In this document: positions 8,906 through 17,624 of the stretch, in pieces
Position numbering within the stretch: position 1 is the stretch's first letter
Layout: each line of letters opens with the position of its first letter
Program-made: the position numbers and the translations under genes
Origin: Leucobacter komagatae
Lineage (GTDB): Bacteria > Actinomycetota > Actinomycetes > Actinomycetales > Microbacteriaceae
Direction: 5' to 3'
Assembly: GCF_006716085.1 (NCBI RefSeq)
Contig: NZ_VFON01000001.1
Location: 1,178,001 to 1,242,000 of the forward strand
DNA length: 64,000 nucleotides
The notes under the pieces: model-generated
What the model saw: the letters and a program-made list of their open reading frames with translations, nothing else
Told to the model about the DNA's origin: nothing
Databases searched by the model: none

Positions 8906-9569
8906 CGTTCAAGATTTGGAAGCGCCAAGGCCAACCAACCGGACTTGGGCTAGGCGGATCTGGTGGATCTCTGTAGGGGGCATGGCAGTGCTCTCCACTA
9001 TCCGGCTGATCACCGGTGCAATAAACGCACCCATGGGCTCCCAACTCAGATATAGTTTGTTCGGACTCCTTGGGGTACTCATTGGGATCTTTGTGACAAT
9101 CGCCGTGGTGGCCATCTTCTGGTCAGCGGGATATCGCCGAGTGCAACACATCCTCGCGGAAGACCCCAGTGCGCCCGTGGCCGTGCTTGGCGGACTCGCT
9201 GAAGACGGCAACGAGGTCCTCACCAACCTCGGAGCTTCGCACTCATTCCCAAAACCCGAGCGTGTCCTCATCTCCTTTGGCGCCACGGCGGAAGGGCTCC
9301 ACGTTTACCGGCGCTTCGGGCAGCGCATTGCGCTCCTCCCCGCTAACAGAATCGACAACATCTGGCTCGAGCGGCGCGCCCTCGCCACGGGGCGGGAATA
9401 CGAAGTCATGACCTTCACCATCCGCCACGAGACAGGCGAGTCCCGCCGACTCAGCCTTGCAATGTTCAGCCCCGGAAAACTGTGCATGATTCCGTACTCC
9501 CCAAAGTACATGCAGAACATCCTTGCTGAGTTCCGCGAGACCCTCGGCGTCAAGGATCGAGCCGCTTAG
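8895..9569 (+). CDS. Immunity-like 2TM/PH-like protein C
   Basis: A 224-residue paralog of protein B, starting at ATG 8895 inside the end of B. Two membrane helices (RIWWISVGGMAVLSTIRLITG and YSLFGLLGVLIGIFVTIAVV) are followed by HILAEDPSAPVAVLGGLAEDGNEV and the PH-like C-terminal domain (FGATAEGLHVYRRFGQR). Its N-terminal helices are almost identical to those of the split gene A, while its C-terminal half is closest to B and to the gene at 10906, so the array may have shuffled segments. No catalytic residues are recognisable. It is likely membrane-anchored with the PH-like domain in the cytoplasm. Confidence 0.72.
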   Translation: MPRSVQDLEAPRPTNRTWARRIWWISVGGMAVLSTIRLITGAINAPMGSQLRYSLFGLLGVLIGIFVTIAVVAIFWSAGYRRVQHILAEDPSAPVAVLGGLAEDGNEVLTNLGASHSFPKPERVLISFGATAEGLHVYRRFGQRIALLPANRIDNIWLERRALATGREYEVMTFTIRHETGESRRLSLAMFSPGKLCMIPYSPKYMQNILAEFRETLGVKDRAA

Positions 9570-9570
9570 C

Positions 9571-10242
9571 ATGAAGGACTTCGAGACTCCCCAATCAACC
9601 AACCGCCCTTGGGCTAGGCGGATTTGGTGGATCTCAGTGGGCGGAATGACAGTACTCTCCACGATCCGCGTCATCGTCGGCGCGATCGAAGCTCCTGAAG
9701 ATTCGCAACTTGAATACTGGTTCCCCGTTCTCCTCGGGGTACTCACCACACTGCTCTTCACTGTCTTCATGTGCTCGGTCTTTTGGTTCACGGGCAGCGT
9801 TCGCGTGCGACACATCAAAGCCGAGTTTGGAGGCACGTCCCCGATCCCGGTAGTTCACATCGCCGGCATCGCAGAAGACGGCAACGAAGTCCTCACAGCA
9901 CTCGGGTCGACCCACTCCTACAAGAAACCCGAGAACGCATCGCTCTCGTTCGGTGCCGGCCGCTCAGGACTCGTCGTCTACCGCCGGTTCAACCACCGAA
10001 TCGCGTTCTTCACCACAGATCGCATCAAGGACGTCTTCTATGAGCGACGCACCATCGCGGCGGGAATGGAACGGGAAGTCATGAGCTTCCTCATCGCCGA
10101 CGAGGCCGGCAACATCCACAGCCTTGGGTTCACAATCTTCAATCACGAGCAACTCCTGATCATCCCCTACTCGCGAGCGTTCAAACAGAACATGCTCCGC
10201 GAGTTCAAGGAAGCCCTCGGCCTCACAGACGGAGGTGTCTAA
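9571..10242 (+). CDS. Immunity-like 2TM/PH-like protein D
   Basis: A 223-residue paralog starting at ATG 9571, one base after the previous stop. It keeps the RRIWWISVGGMTVLSTIRVI first helix and has a more diverged second helix (VLLGVLTTLLFTVFMCSVFW). The soluble part is the most diverged of the long paralogs: IKAEFGGTSPIPVVHIAGIAEDG replaces the common AEDPxAPV segment, and FGAGRSGLVVYRRFNHRIAFF replaces the usual FGATAEGL motif. This may give it a different binding partner, for example another toxin variant. The function is not known from sequence alone. Confidence 0.72.
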   Translation: MKDFETPQSTNRPWARRIWWISVGGMTVLSTIRVIVGAIEAPEDSQLEYWFPVLLGVLTTLLFTVFMCSVFWFTGSVRVRHIKAEFGGTSPIPVVHIAGIAEDGNEVLTALGSTHSYKKPENASLSFGAGRSGLVVYRRFNHRIAFFTTDRIKDVFYERRTIAAGMEREVMSFLIADEAGNIHSLGFTIFNHEQLLIIPYSRAFKQNMLREFKEALGLTDGGV

Positions 10243-10244
10243 CC

Positions 10245-10904
10245 ATGCCAACCAGTACCACACCTCAGCCTGCCGGATCCATTTGGAAGCAGCGGATATG
10301 GCGATTCACGGTAGGCGGCACGGCAGTGCTCTCCACCATCCGGCTGGTCATCGGGGCGGTTGAAGCGCCGGAGGGCACTCAACTGCGGTACAGCTTGTTC
10401 GGTCTCCTCGGAGGCTTCACCGGTATCGAGTTGGGCTTCCTCGTGTCCTTCATCTTCTGGGTTCCTGGGAGGCTTCGGCTTCGGCACCTCATGGCGGCAA
10501 GCCCAAGAGCTCCGGTTGCGCATGTGGCTGGGCTCGCGGAAGACGGCAACGACGTGCTGACCAAGCTCGGAGCGTCTTACTCGTTCACCAGGCCCAGCCA
10601 CGCATTCATCTCATTTGGTGCGACACCACAGGGGCTCCACGTCTACCGTCGGTTTGGGCAATCTATCGCGTTCTTCCCAGCGGGCAACGTTGATGAGATC
10701 CGCCTCGAGCAGCGCACGCTCGCGTCAGGGCCAGACCGCGAAGTCATGAGCTTCAACATCCGAGATGCAACTGGCGTATCTCATCGCTTGAGCTTCACCA
10801 TCTTTTGCGCTGCAAAGCTGTTCGCGATCGGCTATTCACGAAAGTACATGGAGGCACTCCTCACGAGATTTCGAGAGACGCTCGATGTCAAGGACGGAGC
10901 GTAG
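10245..10904 (+). CDS. Immunity-like 2TM/PH-like protein E
   Basis: A 219-residue paralog starting at ATG 10245, two bases after the previous stop. The first helix is IWRFTVGGTAVLSTIRLVIG and the second lies within LFGLLGGFTGIELGFLVSFIFW, followed by the basic PGRLRLRHL segment. The C-terminal domain carries AHVAGLAEDGNDVLTKLGASYSF and FGATPQGLHVYRRFGQSIAFFPA. The fold and order are as in its neighbours, with moderate divergence spread along the length, which suggests an older duplicate. It lies in the same tightly packed operon, and no independent promoter is evident. Confidence 0.72.
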   Translation: MPTSTTPQPAGSIWKQRIWRFTVGGTAVLSTIRLVIGAVEAPEGTQLRYSLFGLLGGFTGIELGFLVSFIFWVPGRLRLRHLMAASPRAPVAHVAGLAEDGNDVLTKLGASYSFTRPSHAFISFGATPQGLHVYRRFGQSIAFFPAGNVDEIRLEQRTLASGPDREVMSFNIRDATGVSHRLSFTIFCAAKLFAIGYSRKYMEALLTRFRETLDVKDGA

Positions 10905-10905
10905 A

Positions 10906-11568
10906 ATGCCAAACAGCACCGCGCAACGCCCGCCTCGTTCTCTCCAGAGGGAACGGAACTGGTGGATCGCAGTTTGCGCCACGACGCTGCTCGTCTACGT
11001 GCTGAGCGCCATCGCCCTGTTTAAGGTGCCACTGGGCTCGCAGCTCGGGTTAAATCTCGCCAGAGTCCACGGAGGGCTCACAGGCATAGAGATCCTTGTA
11101 ATCTTAATATTTTTCATGTGGTTTGCCGGGTCCCGGCGCGTGCAACCTATCCTGGCGGAAGACCCACACGCTCCCGTAGCCCTGGTGGGTGGGCTCGCGG
11201 AAGACAGCAACGAGATACTCGCCGCGCTGGGAGCCTCACACTCATTCCCAAAACCCGAGCGCGTCCTCATCTCCTTCGGCGCCACCGCAGAAGGTCTCCA
11301 CGTCTACCGACGCTTCGGGCACCGCATCGCATTCCTTCCCGCTGACAGGATCGACGATATTCGCCTGGAGCGACGTGCACTCGCGACGGGGCCGGAACGC
11401 GAGGTCGTGAGCTTCATCATTCGAGACGATGCAGATACCTCCCACAGGCTCAGCCTCGCAATGTTCAGCACCGGAAAACTGTGCCTCCTCTCCTACTCTC
11501 AGACATACATGAAGAGCATCCTCACCGAGTTCCGCGAGAAGCTCGGCCTCGAAGCCCGAGGAGGATAG
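10906..11568 (+). CDS. Immunity-like 2TM/PH-like protein F
   Basis: A 220-residue paralog from ATG 10906, one base after the previous stop. Its N-terminus is the most diverged of the set (NWWIAVCATTLLVYVLSAIALFK), while the soluble domain is very close to B and C (ILAEDPHAPVALVGGLAEDSNE, FGATAEGLHVYRRFGHRIAFLPADRIDDIRLERRAL cut here at recognisable motifs). The mismatch between a diverged anchor and a conserved C-terminal half again suggests segment exchange within the array. A strong AGGAGG at its 3' end serves the next gene. No known domain name can be given with certainty beyond a PH-like fold. Confidence 0.72.
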   Translation: MPNSTAQRPPRSLQRERNWWIAVCATTLLVYVLSAIALFKVPLGSQLGLNLARVHGGLTGIEILVILIFFMWFAGSRRVQPILAEDPHAPVALVGGLAEDSNEILAALGASHSFPKPERVLISFGATAEGLHVYRRFGHRIAFLPADRIDDIRLERRALATGPEREVVSFIIRDDADTSHRLSLAMFSTGKLCLLSYSQTYMKSILTEFREKLGLEARGG

Positions 11569-11570
11569 CT

Positions 11571-12120
11571 GTGCAGACCACCCCAAACCGACCCCGAGAT
11601 TCCCTCACCAGGAAGAATCGGCTCGTGTGGACCGTCATAGTTGGCGCTGCCGTGCTCTCCGCTATCCCTATCGTTGTTGGGGCGCTCGAAGCGCCCCCGG
11701 ACTCCCCACTCAGGTACCGTCTGTTCGGAACCCTCGGCGTTCACATTGGCGTGTTACTTGTGCCGGCCGTTTTTCTCGTATTTTCCATTCCGGGGCGCAT
11801 TCGGCTCACGCGGGCGCGAGCCGAGACTCCCGGCGCGCTGTACATCGTGCACTCAGATCTCGCTGAGGGAGGCTACGAAGCTATCCAGGTGCTCGGCGCT
11901 ACCCCGTTCAGAAACTACGCCGTCGTCAACCAAACCCTGTGCTTCGCGCCGGAGGGGCTCACCGTCTATCGCGGTCTCGGCAGGCGCGTGTTCTTCCTTC
12001 CTGTAGAAAGCATCGCCACTGTCAGGCTTGTTCGCGTTCTTCCCTCCCCCGTCGCTTCGGAAGTATGCGGGGATCTTGGCCGAGGTCAGAAGCGCCCTCA
12101 ACATTCCAACACCAGAATGA
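11571..12120 (+). pseudogene. Immunity-like protein G, frameshifted by an internal deletion
   Basis: Translation would start at GTG 11571, seven bases after AGGAGG. The product follows the short class represented by gene A: two helices, then IPGRIRLTRARAE, HSDLAEGGYEAIQVLGATPF, NQTLCFAPEGLTVYRGLGRR and VRLVR. At about 12031-12040 some 107 bases present in gene A are missing. The frame then shifts and runs on to a stop at 12161. The lost frame can still be read as FFPPPSLRKYAGILAEVRSALN, ending at TGA 12118-12120, and matches the C-terminus of A. Short GCG/TTC repeats at the junction point to a simple deletion. The product lacks about half of the PH-like domain and is probably non-functional. 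Confidence 0.75.
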
Positions 12121-12250
12121 ACGGGCCGGAAAGAGCACTACGGTACCCGCGACGTCGGTGAGTAACCGCGCCACGGGTCGAACCTACTCAGAGGCTGTAC
12201 CCGAAGACCTCTGCCGCCTCGCAAGCGTGAATCGAGAAAGGCGCGAAACC

Positions 12251-12865
12251 ATGGAGCCCGCAATAGTAGAGATTGTTTGGGACAGGATGCCTGCCGTCCC
12301 GCGCGCGTCGAGCCGCGAGACTGTCAAGATCTACCCATCCAAAATGGGTCGTACTGTCTCTGCTGCCGTGGCAGCTTGGATGCGGCCGCTGTGCCCGTCA
12401 CGGACCGAAGAGAACTCCGTGTACACGTTCGATTCCCCCGAGAACGGCTCCGGGCGCCTCACTGTGACTATCCAAGGAGCGATTTCCCGCGATCGCTTGA
12501 CCGATCAGGTGCATGTGTTGGAGATCGAGCGCGTCCTGGGTCAGGTGCAGCCTGCCCGCCTCCCCGACCTGCCGGTCTGGCAGTATTCGTTGAGCCTGCA
12601 CGCCAGAAACCCCTACGCCCAGGTAGTGATTGGGCTGTTCGCGATTGCGTGCGGTTGCATGCCCCTCTACGGCATCTTCGTTCTCCGCGACATGGATGCC
12701 GTGAGCAACGTGTTCTTCTTCATCCTTGGGGCGACCCTCGTTGTTACCGGCGCCTACTACTGGGCATTCCGCGGCCTACGACGGGCTCGATGGTGGCACC
12801 GGGCCCGAGCCGCTGTGAAGCTCAGGGGCGAGAAAATGCCCGAGGACCTGCAGGTGATCATATGA
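12251..12865 (+). CDS. Uncharacterised membrane protein with two C-terminal helices
   Basis: A 204-residue protein from ATG 12251, preceded by GAAAGG. Residues 1 to about 120 are soluble with no recognised motif. Two membrane helices follow (VVIGLFAIACGCMPLYGIFVL and VFFFILGATLVVTGAYYWAF), then a very basic tail (RGLRRARWWHRARAAVK). It is not clearly homologous to the seven paralogs before it, and its helices are at the opposite end. It is last in the rightward Rhs island and is followed by a hairpin terminator. It could be another effector-linked protein or an unrelated host gene. Confidence 0.6.
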   Translation: MEPAIVEIVWDRMPAVPRASSRETVKIYPSKMGRTVSAAVAAWMRPLCPSRTEENSVYTFDSPENGSGRLTVTIQGAISRDRLTDQVHVLEIERVLGQVQPARLPDLPVWQYSLSLHARNPYAQVVIGLFAIACGCMPLYGIFVLRDMDAVSNVFFFILGATLVVTGAYYWAFRGLRRARWWHRARAAVKLRGEKMPEDLQVII

Positions 12866-12895
12866 GCCGGGTGAGAGTGCGGGCTCTCACCGGGC
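12866..12895 (+). terminator. Hairpin between convergent genes
   Basis: A perfect 12-bp stem, GCCGGGTGAGAG (12866-12877) with CTCTCACCGGGC (12884-12895), begins one base after the stop at 12863-12865 and overlaps the end of the leftward reductase gene. There is no T-run, so it may act as a transcription barrier from either side rather than a textbook intrinsic terminator. Confidence 0.6.
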
Positions 12896-13705
12896 CCCGC
12901 CGACGAGCCAGTCTTCGTAGCTCACGCTGTCAATCATGGCGTCGGGGCCTGGTAGGCATGCGCCACTGCGCACCGCCCTGCCGAACCTGCCGGGGAGCGG
13001 CAGTTCAATAACGCTCTGACCGAGCCCGTGCGTCTCGAACACCATTCGACCGAGCTCTGCGAGCCACAGCTCGTCGGGCCCGGCCAAGTCTTGGGCGAAC
13101 CCCTGCGGTTCGCCCACCGCGAGCTCGAGAAGTCGCCGCGCAACCGACGCCGCGGCGACAGGCTGGGTGCGCATCTTCACGATCGCGCTCCATTTGCCCA
13201 CGCTGAACGCGCTCTGCTCGGCAAACTCAAAGAACTGGGTCGCGCGGAGCACAGTCCACGGCACGGGCCCCTCGCTCACCAGCCGCTCTTGTAGTGCCTT
13301 GCCCGCGTAGTACCCGTAGGGGTTCTGGGCGGCCCCAACGATTGACAGCGCGATGTAGTGGCGCACCCCCGAGGCGCTCGCGGCTCGCAACAGGTTCTCA
13401 GTGACGGCGCCGAAGAAGGTTTCAGACCCCGACAGCTTCCCGCTCGCTGACACATCGATAAGGGCATCGACACCGTCGAGCCGGGGCGCGGTTGCAGCGG
13501 TGAGATCGGCGGCGAGCGTCGTGAGCGCCCCAGGCGAGGCCGCTCCGAGCGACAAGGCCTCCCCCGGTTCGCTCCCAACCGCACCGGCAGACGGAGGCCC
13601 GCCCGGGTGCCTCGAGATGGCGACGACGTCGTGCCCGGCCGCGAGTGCCTGGCGCACGACATGCGCCCCGACTGTGCCAGTGCTGCCTGCTACTGCGATG
13701 CGCAT
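12887..13705 (-). CDS. NmrA/SDR-like NAD(P)-binding protein
   Basis: A 272-residue atypical short-chain dehydrogenase. The N-terminus MRIAVAGSTGTVGAHVVRQAL holds the glycine-rich NAD(P) motif (GxxGxxG, residues 7-13), followed by HDVVAISRHPG, a segment choosing NADP. The centre has DVSASGKLSG and the HYIALSIVGAAQNPYGYYAGK region in which Tyr and Lys take the place of the SDR YxxxK motif. It matches NmrA-like or SDR_a5 proteins that act as redox sensors or small-substrate reductases; the substrate is not evident. It lies between the Rhs island and pheT and is probably transcribed alone. Confidence 0.75.
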   Translation of the reverse strand: MRIAVAGSTGTVGAHVVRQALAAGHDVVAISRHPGGPPSAGAVGSEPGEALSLGAASPGALTTLAADLTAATAPRLDGVDALIDVSASGKLSGSETFFGAVTENLLRAASASGVRHYIALSIVGAAQNPYGYYAGKALQERLVSEGPVPWTVLRATQFFEFAEQSAFSVGKWSAIVKMRTQPVAAASVARRLLELAVGEPQGFAQDLAGPDELWLAELGRMVFETHGLGQSVIELPLPGRFGRAVRSGACLPGPDAMIDSVSYEDWLVGGAR

Positions 13706-13827
13706 GAGCCCTCCTCAGCCGCATCGAGCGTTCGCCTCGTGCGTCTTGGCGAGCGGCGGCCCTGGCTACAGAATACGCCCGGCAGCTCTGCCTCGCTACG
13801 TCTCGCAGCACCTCCCGAACGCAGTGT

Positions 13828-13860
13828 GGGCGGGCCGGGCAGTGTCTGCCCGGCCCGCCC
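13828..13860 (-). terminator. Strong hairpin downstream of pheT
   Basis: A perfect 14-bp stem, GGGCGGGCCGGGCA (13828-13841) with TGCCCGGCCCGCCC (13847-13860), lies 40 bases beyond the pheT stop at 13901. It is GC-rich and has no U-run, which is common for actinobacterial terminators. The flanks 13706-13900 otherwise hold only the start region of the NmrA-like gene. Confidence 0.7.
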
Positions 13861-13900
13861 GCCGCGGAACTGCACCGACAATCGGTCGACGCTGCGCTCG

Positions 13901-16441
13901 CTAGTCGCGCAGCTTCGCTCCGAAGGCCTGCTCGGCTGCGGCGACGCCTGCGAGCTTCGCCTCGCTCGCCTCCTCAGCCTTGAGCGTGCGATCCCCGGCG
14001 CGGAAGCGCAGCGCGAACGTCAGCGCACGCTGACCCTCCTCGATACCCTGCCCGCGGTAGTCGGCAACGATGTGCGCGTGCTCGAGCAGGTCGCCCGCGC
14101 CCGCCACCACGGTCGCGAGCACGTCGCCAGCGGGTACCTCGACGGGCACGACGAGCGTGAGATCCTGCGTCGCGGCCGGGTAGCCCGACAGGTTCTTCGT
14201 CGCGGGCTCGCGCGGCGCGAGCTCCATGACGCGCTCGAGGTTGAGCTCAAACGCGGCGACGCGGCCGGGCAGGTGGTACTCGGCGACGAGCTCGGGCAAG
14301 AGCTCACCAGCAACGCCCACGACCTCGCCAGCGACGACGAGCTCGGCCGTGCGGCCGGGGTGGAACGCGCGGTGCGCGCCCTGCCGCACCGTGAGCGTCG
14401 CAGAGACGGCGCCCGCGGTGATGCGCGCCGCATCGATGGCGTCGGCCCAGTCGTACTCGCGGCCGGCCTCGCCCGGCTGCTTCTCTACGGCGTCGCCGAG
14501 CAGCAGGGCTGCCGCGGTGTGCGGCTGCACCGGAATCGATGCGTTGAGCTCAGCGAGCAGCGCATCGGTCGGGCGTTGCGCGAGCGGCGGTACCTCGGCG
14601 GTGCCGAGCGCACCCGCGGGGGTCGCCGGGTCGAACACCCGGCCGAACTCCACGAGCGCGAGGTCGGTGAGCCCGCGCGACACGTTGCGCTGGGCAGCGG
14701 TGACGAGGCCAGCGAGCAGCGAGCGGCGCATGAAGGGCGTCTCGCCGTCGAGCGCATTCGCGAGCCGGATCGCATCGACAGTGGCCGAGTGCTCCCCCGC
14801 AGGCTCGGGGCCCGCGCCGAAGTTGTCGAGCTGCGTGCGCGACACGAACGGGTAGCTCTGCACCTCGTCGAAGCCCGCTGCGGTGACAACGTTTGCCGCG
14901 CGGCGGCGAAGCCGCTGCGAGCGATTGAGGCCCCGGCCGGCAGGCGCGACGGGCAGCTCAGACGGGATGCGGTCGTAGCCGACGATGCGGGCGACCTCTT
15001 CGATCAGGTCTGCGGCACGGGTGAGGTCCGAGCGCCAGCTCGGCGCGGAGACCCGGAGCGTCGCGGCGTCAGCCTCGGCAACCTCGCAGCCGATCATCGT
15101 GAGCGCGCTGCGCACCTCATCATCGCTGTAGTCGGTGCCGAGCAGGCCATTCACCCGGGCGATCGGCAGCAGCACCTCGGTCGGCTCCCACGGCGCGACG
15201 AGGTCGGTGCCGAGCGAGTCGGCAGTGCCCCCGGCGAGCTCGACGAGCAGGTCGACCATGCGCTGCGCAGCGGCCTGCGCGACGAGCGGGTCGACGCCGC
15301 GCTCGAACCGCTTCGAAGCCTCGCTCGGAAGCTTGTGGCGGCGCTGGCTGCGGGCGATCGTCACGTTGTCGAACGTTGCCGCTTCGATCAGCACGTCGGT
15401 TGTCAAGTCGTCAACCTTGGTCGATTCGCCGCCCATGACGCCTGCGAGGCCGATCGGGCCCGAGTCGTCGGTGATGAGCAGGTCCTCGACGTGGAGCTTG
15501 CGCACCTGACCGTCAAGCGTCTCAAGCGTCTCGCCGTCGCGCGCGCGGCGCACGGTGATACCGCCCGTAAGCTTCGCGAGGTCGTACGAGTGGAGCGGGT
15601 TGCCGAGCTCGAGCATGACGTAGTTCGAGATGTCGACGGGAAGCGAGAGCGAGCGGATCCCGGCGAGCTGGAGGCGCGCGACCATCCATGCCGGGGTCGG
15701 CTTGGTCGGGTCGATGCCGCGCACGACGCGGGTCACGAAGCCCGTCGCGCCGACGCGGCCTCGGATGGGCGCGTCGTCAGCGATGGTGACGTCGAAGCCG
15801 CTCGCGGGCGTGATGTCGCGGATCGCGGGGTCGGTGAACACCGCACCGCTCGCGTGCGAATACTCGCGGGCGACGCCGCGCAGCGAGAAGGCGTACCCCC
15901 GGTCGGGCGTGACGTTGATCTCAACCGCGGTGTCGTCGAGCCCGAGCAGCGCGAGCGCGTTCGCACCAACTTCGGGGTCGAGCCCGAGGCGCGAGAGCAC
16001 GATGATGCCCTCGTGGTCGTCGCCGAGCGTGAGCTCACGCGCGGAGGCGATCATGCCGTCGGAGACGTGGCCGTAAGTCTTGCGGGCGGCAATCTTGAAG
16101 TCGCCGGGCAGCACGGCGCCGGGCAGCGTCACGACGACCTTGTCGCCGGGGCCGAAGTTGTGGGCGCCGCAGACGATGCCACGCACGTCCTCGCCGCCGT
16201 CGGCGGCGCGCTGGCCCTCGGGGGCGACGCGCACCTGGCACCAGTTGATGGTCTTGCCGTTGGACTGCGGCTCGGGCTCGGCCGAGAGCACCTCGCCGAC
16301 GACCACGGGGCCGGAGACGTCAAAGCGTCGCACCGACTCCTCTTCGAAGCCGACGCTCACGAGCTGCGCGTGCGCCTCTTCGGGGGTGGTGTCTGCGGCG
16401 AGCGAAACGAATTCGCCGAGCCAGCTGAGTGGGATCCGCAT
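13901..16441 (-). CDS. pheT: Phenylalanyl-tRNA synthetase beta subunit
   Basis: PheT (846 residues) joins PheS in the alpha2-beta2 enzyme that charges tRNA-Phe. Domains appear in the expected order: an opening MRIPLSWLGEFV, an EMAP-type tRNA-binding domain near residues 45-165 (VVGEVLSAEPEPQ), B3/B4 editing domain, B5 domain (PVDISNYVMLELGNPLHSYD and ERGVDP lie before and around it), a catalytic-like core, and the FDX-ACB anticodon-binding domain in the last 95 residues (YPAATQDLTLVV, YRGQGIEEGQRALTFALRF). Length is normal for actinobacteria. Its ATG overlaps the pheS stop by one base (TAATG), so translation is coupled. Confidence 0.97.
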   Translation of the reverse strand: MRIPLSWLGEFVSLAADTTPEEAHAQLVSVGFEEESVRRFDVSGPVVVGEVLSAEPEPQSNGKTINWCQVRVAPEGQRAADGGEDVRGIVCGAHNFGPGDKVVVTLPGAVLPGDFKIAARKTYGHVSDGMIASARELTLGDDHEGIIVLSRLGLDPEVGANALALLGLDDTAVEINVTPDRGYAFSLRGVAREYSHASGAVFTDPAIRDITPASGFDVTIADDAPIRGRVGATGFVTRVVRGIDPTKPTPAWMVARLQLAGIRSLSLPVDISNYVMLELGNPLHSYDLAKLTGGITVRRARDGETLETLDGQVRKLHVEDLLITDDSGPIGLAGVMGGESTKVDDLTTDVLIEAATFDNVTIARSQRRHKLPSEASKRFERGVDPLVAQAAAQRMVDLLVELAGGTADSLGTDLVAPWEPTEVLLPIARVNGLLGTDYSDDEVRSALTMIGCEVAEADAATLRVSAPSWRSDLTRAADLIEEVARIVGYDRIPSELPVAPAGRGLNRSQRLRRRAANVVTAAGFDEVQSYPFVSRTQLDNFGAGPEPAGEHSATVDAIRLANALDGETPFMRRSLLAGLVTAAQRNVSRGLTDLALVEFGRVFDPATPAGALGTAEVPPLAQRPTDALLAELNASIPVQPHTAAALLLGDAVEKQPGEAGREYDWADAIDAARITAGAVSATLTVRQGAHRAFHPGRTAELVVAGEVVGVAGELLPELVAEYHLPGRVAAFELNLERVMELAPREPATKNLSGYPAATQDLTLVVPVEVPAGDVLATVVAGAGDLLEHAHIVADYRGQGIEEGQRALTFALRFRAGDRTLKAEEASEAKLAGVAAAEQAFGAKLRD

Positions 16442-17493
16442 TAGACGAGGCCTCCGAACTGTGCGTTGAAACGAATATCGCCCTCAACCATGTCGCGCAT
16501 GTCGTTGAGGTCATTGCGGAACTGGAGCGTGCGCTCGATGCCCATGCCAAAGGCAAAGCCCTGGTATTCCTCGGGGTCGATGCCCGCGGCGAGCAGCACG
16601 TTCGAGTCGACCATGCCGCAGCCACCCCACTCGACCCAACGGGCGCCGCCCTTGGCGTTCGGCTGCCACACGTCCATCTCGGCGGAGGGCTCGGTGAAGG
16701 GGAAGAAGTTCGGGCGCAGGCGAATCTTCGCTTCGGCACCGAACATCTGGCGCGCGAAGTGCTCAAGGGTGCCGCGCAGGTGGGCCATCGTGAGGCCCTT
16801 GTCGATTGCGATGCCCTCGATCTGGTTGAAGACGGGGGTGTGCGTTGCGTCGAGCTCGTCGGTGCGGAAGGTGCGACCGGGCGCGACGACGTAGACGGGC
16901 AGCTCGCGCTCAAGCAGCGAGCGCACCTGCACCGGCGACGTGTGGGTGCGCAGCAGCAGGTGCCTGTCGGCGGGCTCGACGAAGAACGTGTCCATCAGCG
17001 TGCGCGCGGGGTGGTCGGGGTCGAATCCGAGCGCGTCAAAGTTGAACCACTCGTGCTCGACCTCGGGGCCCTCCGCGACCTCCCAGCCCATGCCGATGAA
17101 GATGTCGCTCGCCTCGTCCTTGAGCTGCTCGAGCGGGTGCCGCGATCCGGCGCGACGACGCACGGGCGCCTCAGTCACGTCGACGGTCTCCGCGACGAGT
17201 CGCGCGGCGGCCTCGGCCTCCGCGAGCTCGGCCTCGCGGCCCTTAAACGCTCCCTCAAGCCGACCGCGGGCAGCTCCCATGAGCTTGCCGGTCACTGCCT
17301 TCTCGTCCTTCGGAACCTCGCGCATCAGCGCGTTGAGCTTTGCGATGGCGGAGTCGTCGCCAACGTGCTCGGTCCGCGCGGCCTTGAGCGCTGCGACTGA
17401 CTCGGCCGCGCTAAAGGCGGCAAGAGCTTCAGCTACAGCGGCGTCGACCGCTTCCTGCGAAATCGGGTTGGGGTTCGTGGTGTTGTCTGACAC
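16441..17493 (-). CDS. pheS: Phenylalanyl-tRNA synthetase alpha subunit
   Basis: PheS (350 residues) is the catalytic subunit. An N-terminal coiled coil (about residues 20-105) is followed by the class II core with motif 2 (GRTFRTDELDATHTPVFNQ) and motif 3 (GFAFGMGIERTLQF), and by the conserved phenylalanine pocket segment WVEWGGCGMVD. The start ATG at 17493 fits the family N-terminus (NPISQEAVDAAVAEAL). It is the first gene of the pheST pair. The usual upstream partners trmH, rplT, rpmI and infC lie 10 kb away rather than adjacent, so pheS must have its own promoter in 17494-17624. Confidence 0.97.
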   Translation of the reverse strand: MSDNTTNPNPISQEAVDAAVAEALAAFSAAESVAALKAARTEHVGDDSAIAKLNALMREVPKDEKAVTGKLMGAARGRLEGAFKGREAELAEAEAAARLVAETVDVTEAPVRRRAGSRHPLEQLKDEASDIFIGMGWEVAEGPEVEHEWFNFDALGFDPDHPARTLMDTFFVEPADRHLLLRTHTSPVQVRSLLERELPVYVVAPGRTFRTDELDATHTPVFNQIEGIAIDKGLTMAHLRGTLEHFARQMFGAEAKIRLRPNFFPFTEPSAEMDVWQPNAKGGARWVEWGGCGMVDSNVLLAAGIDPEEYQGFAFGMGIERTLQFRNDLNDMRDMVEGDIRFNAQFGGLV

Positions 17494-17530
17494 GAGGATT
17501 CATCCTACCGTGGATCGGTGAACGCCACCC

Positions 17531-17558
17531 GAGCCCAGAGCCCAGAGCCCAGAGCCCG
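17531..17558. repeat. Heptamer tandem repeat GAGCCCA x3 + GAGCCCG
   Basis: Four consecutive 7-bp units lie in the 131-bp gap between pheS and the next gene: three exact GAGCCCA copies and a terminal GAGCCCG. It is one of three separate intergenic heptamer arrays in this window, all with a CCC-containing unit. Confidence 0.9.
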
Positions 17559-17624
17559 CGTGAAGAACCCGCACTGGAGCCCGCGTTGAGCTTCCGGTGC
17601 AGTGGGGCAGGTTAAGCTTGCAGC

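Noticed and set aside
13607..16444. A 945-codon frame antisense to pheT
   Set aside because: The overlapped gene is plainly pheT with complete domains. The antisense frame is an artefact of third-position GC bias.
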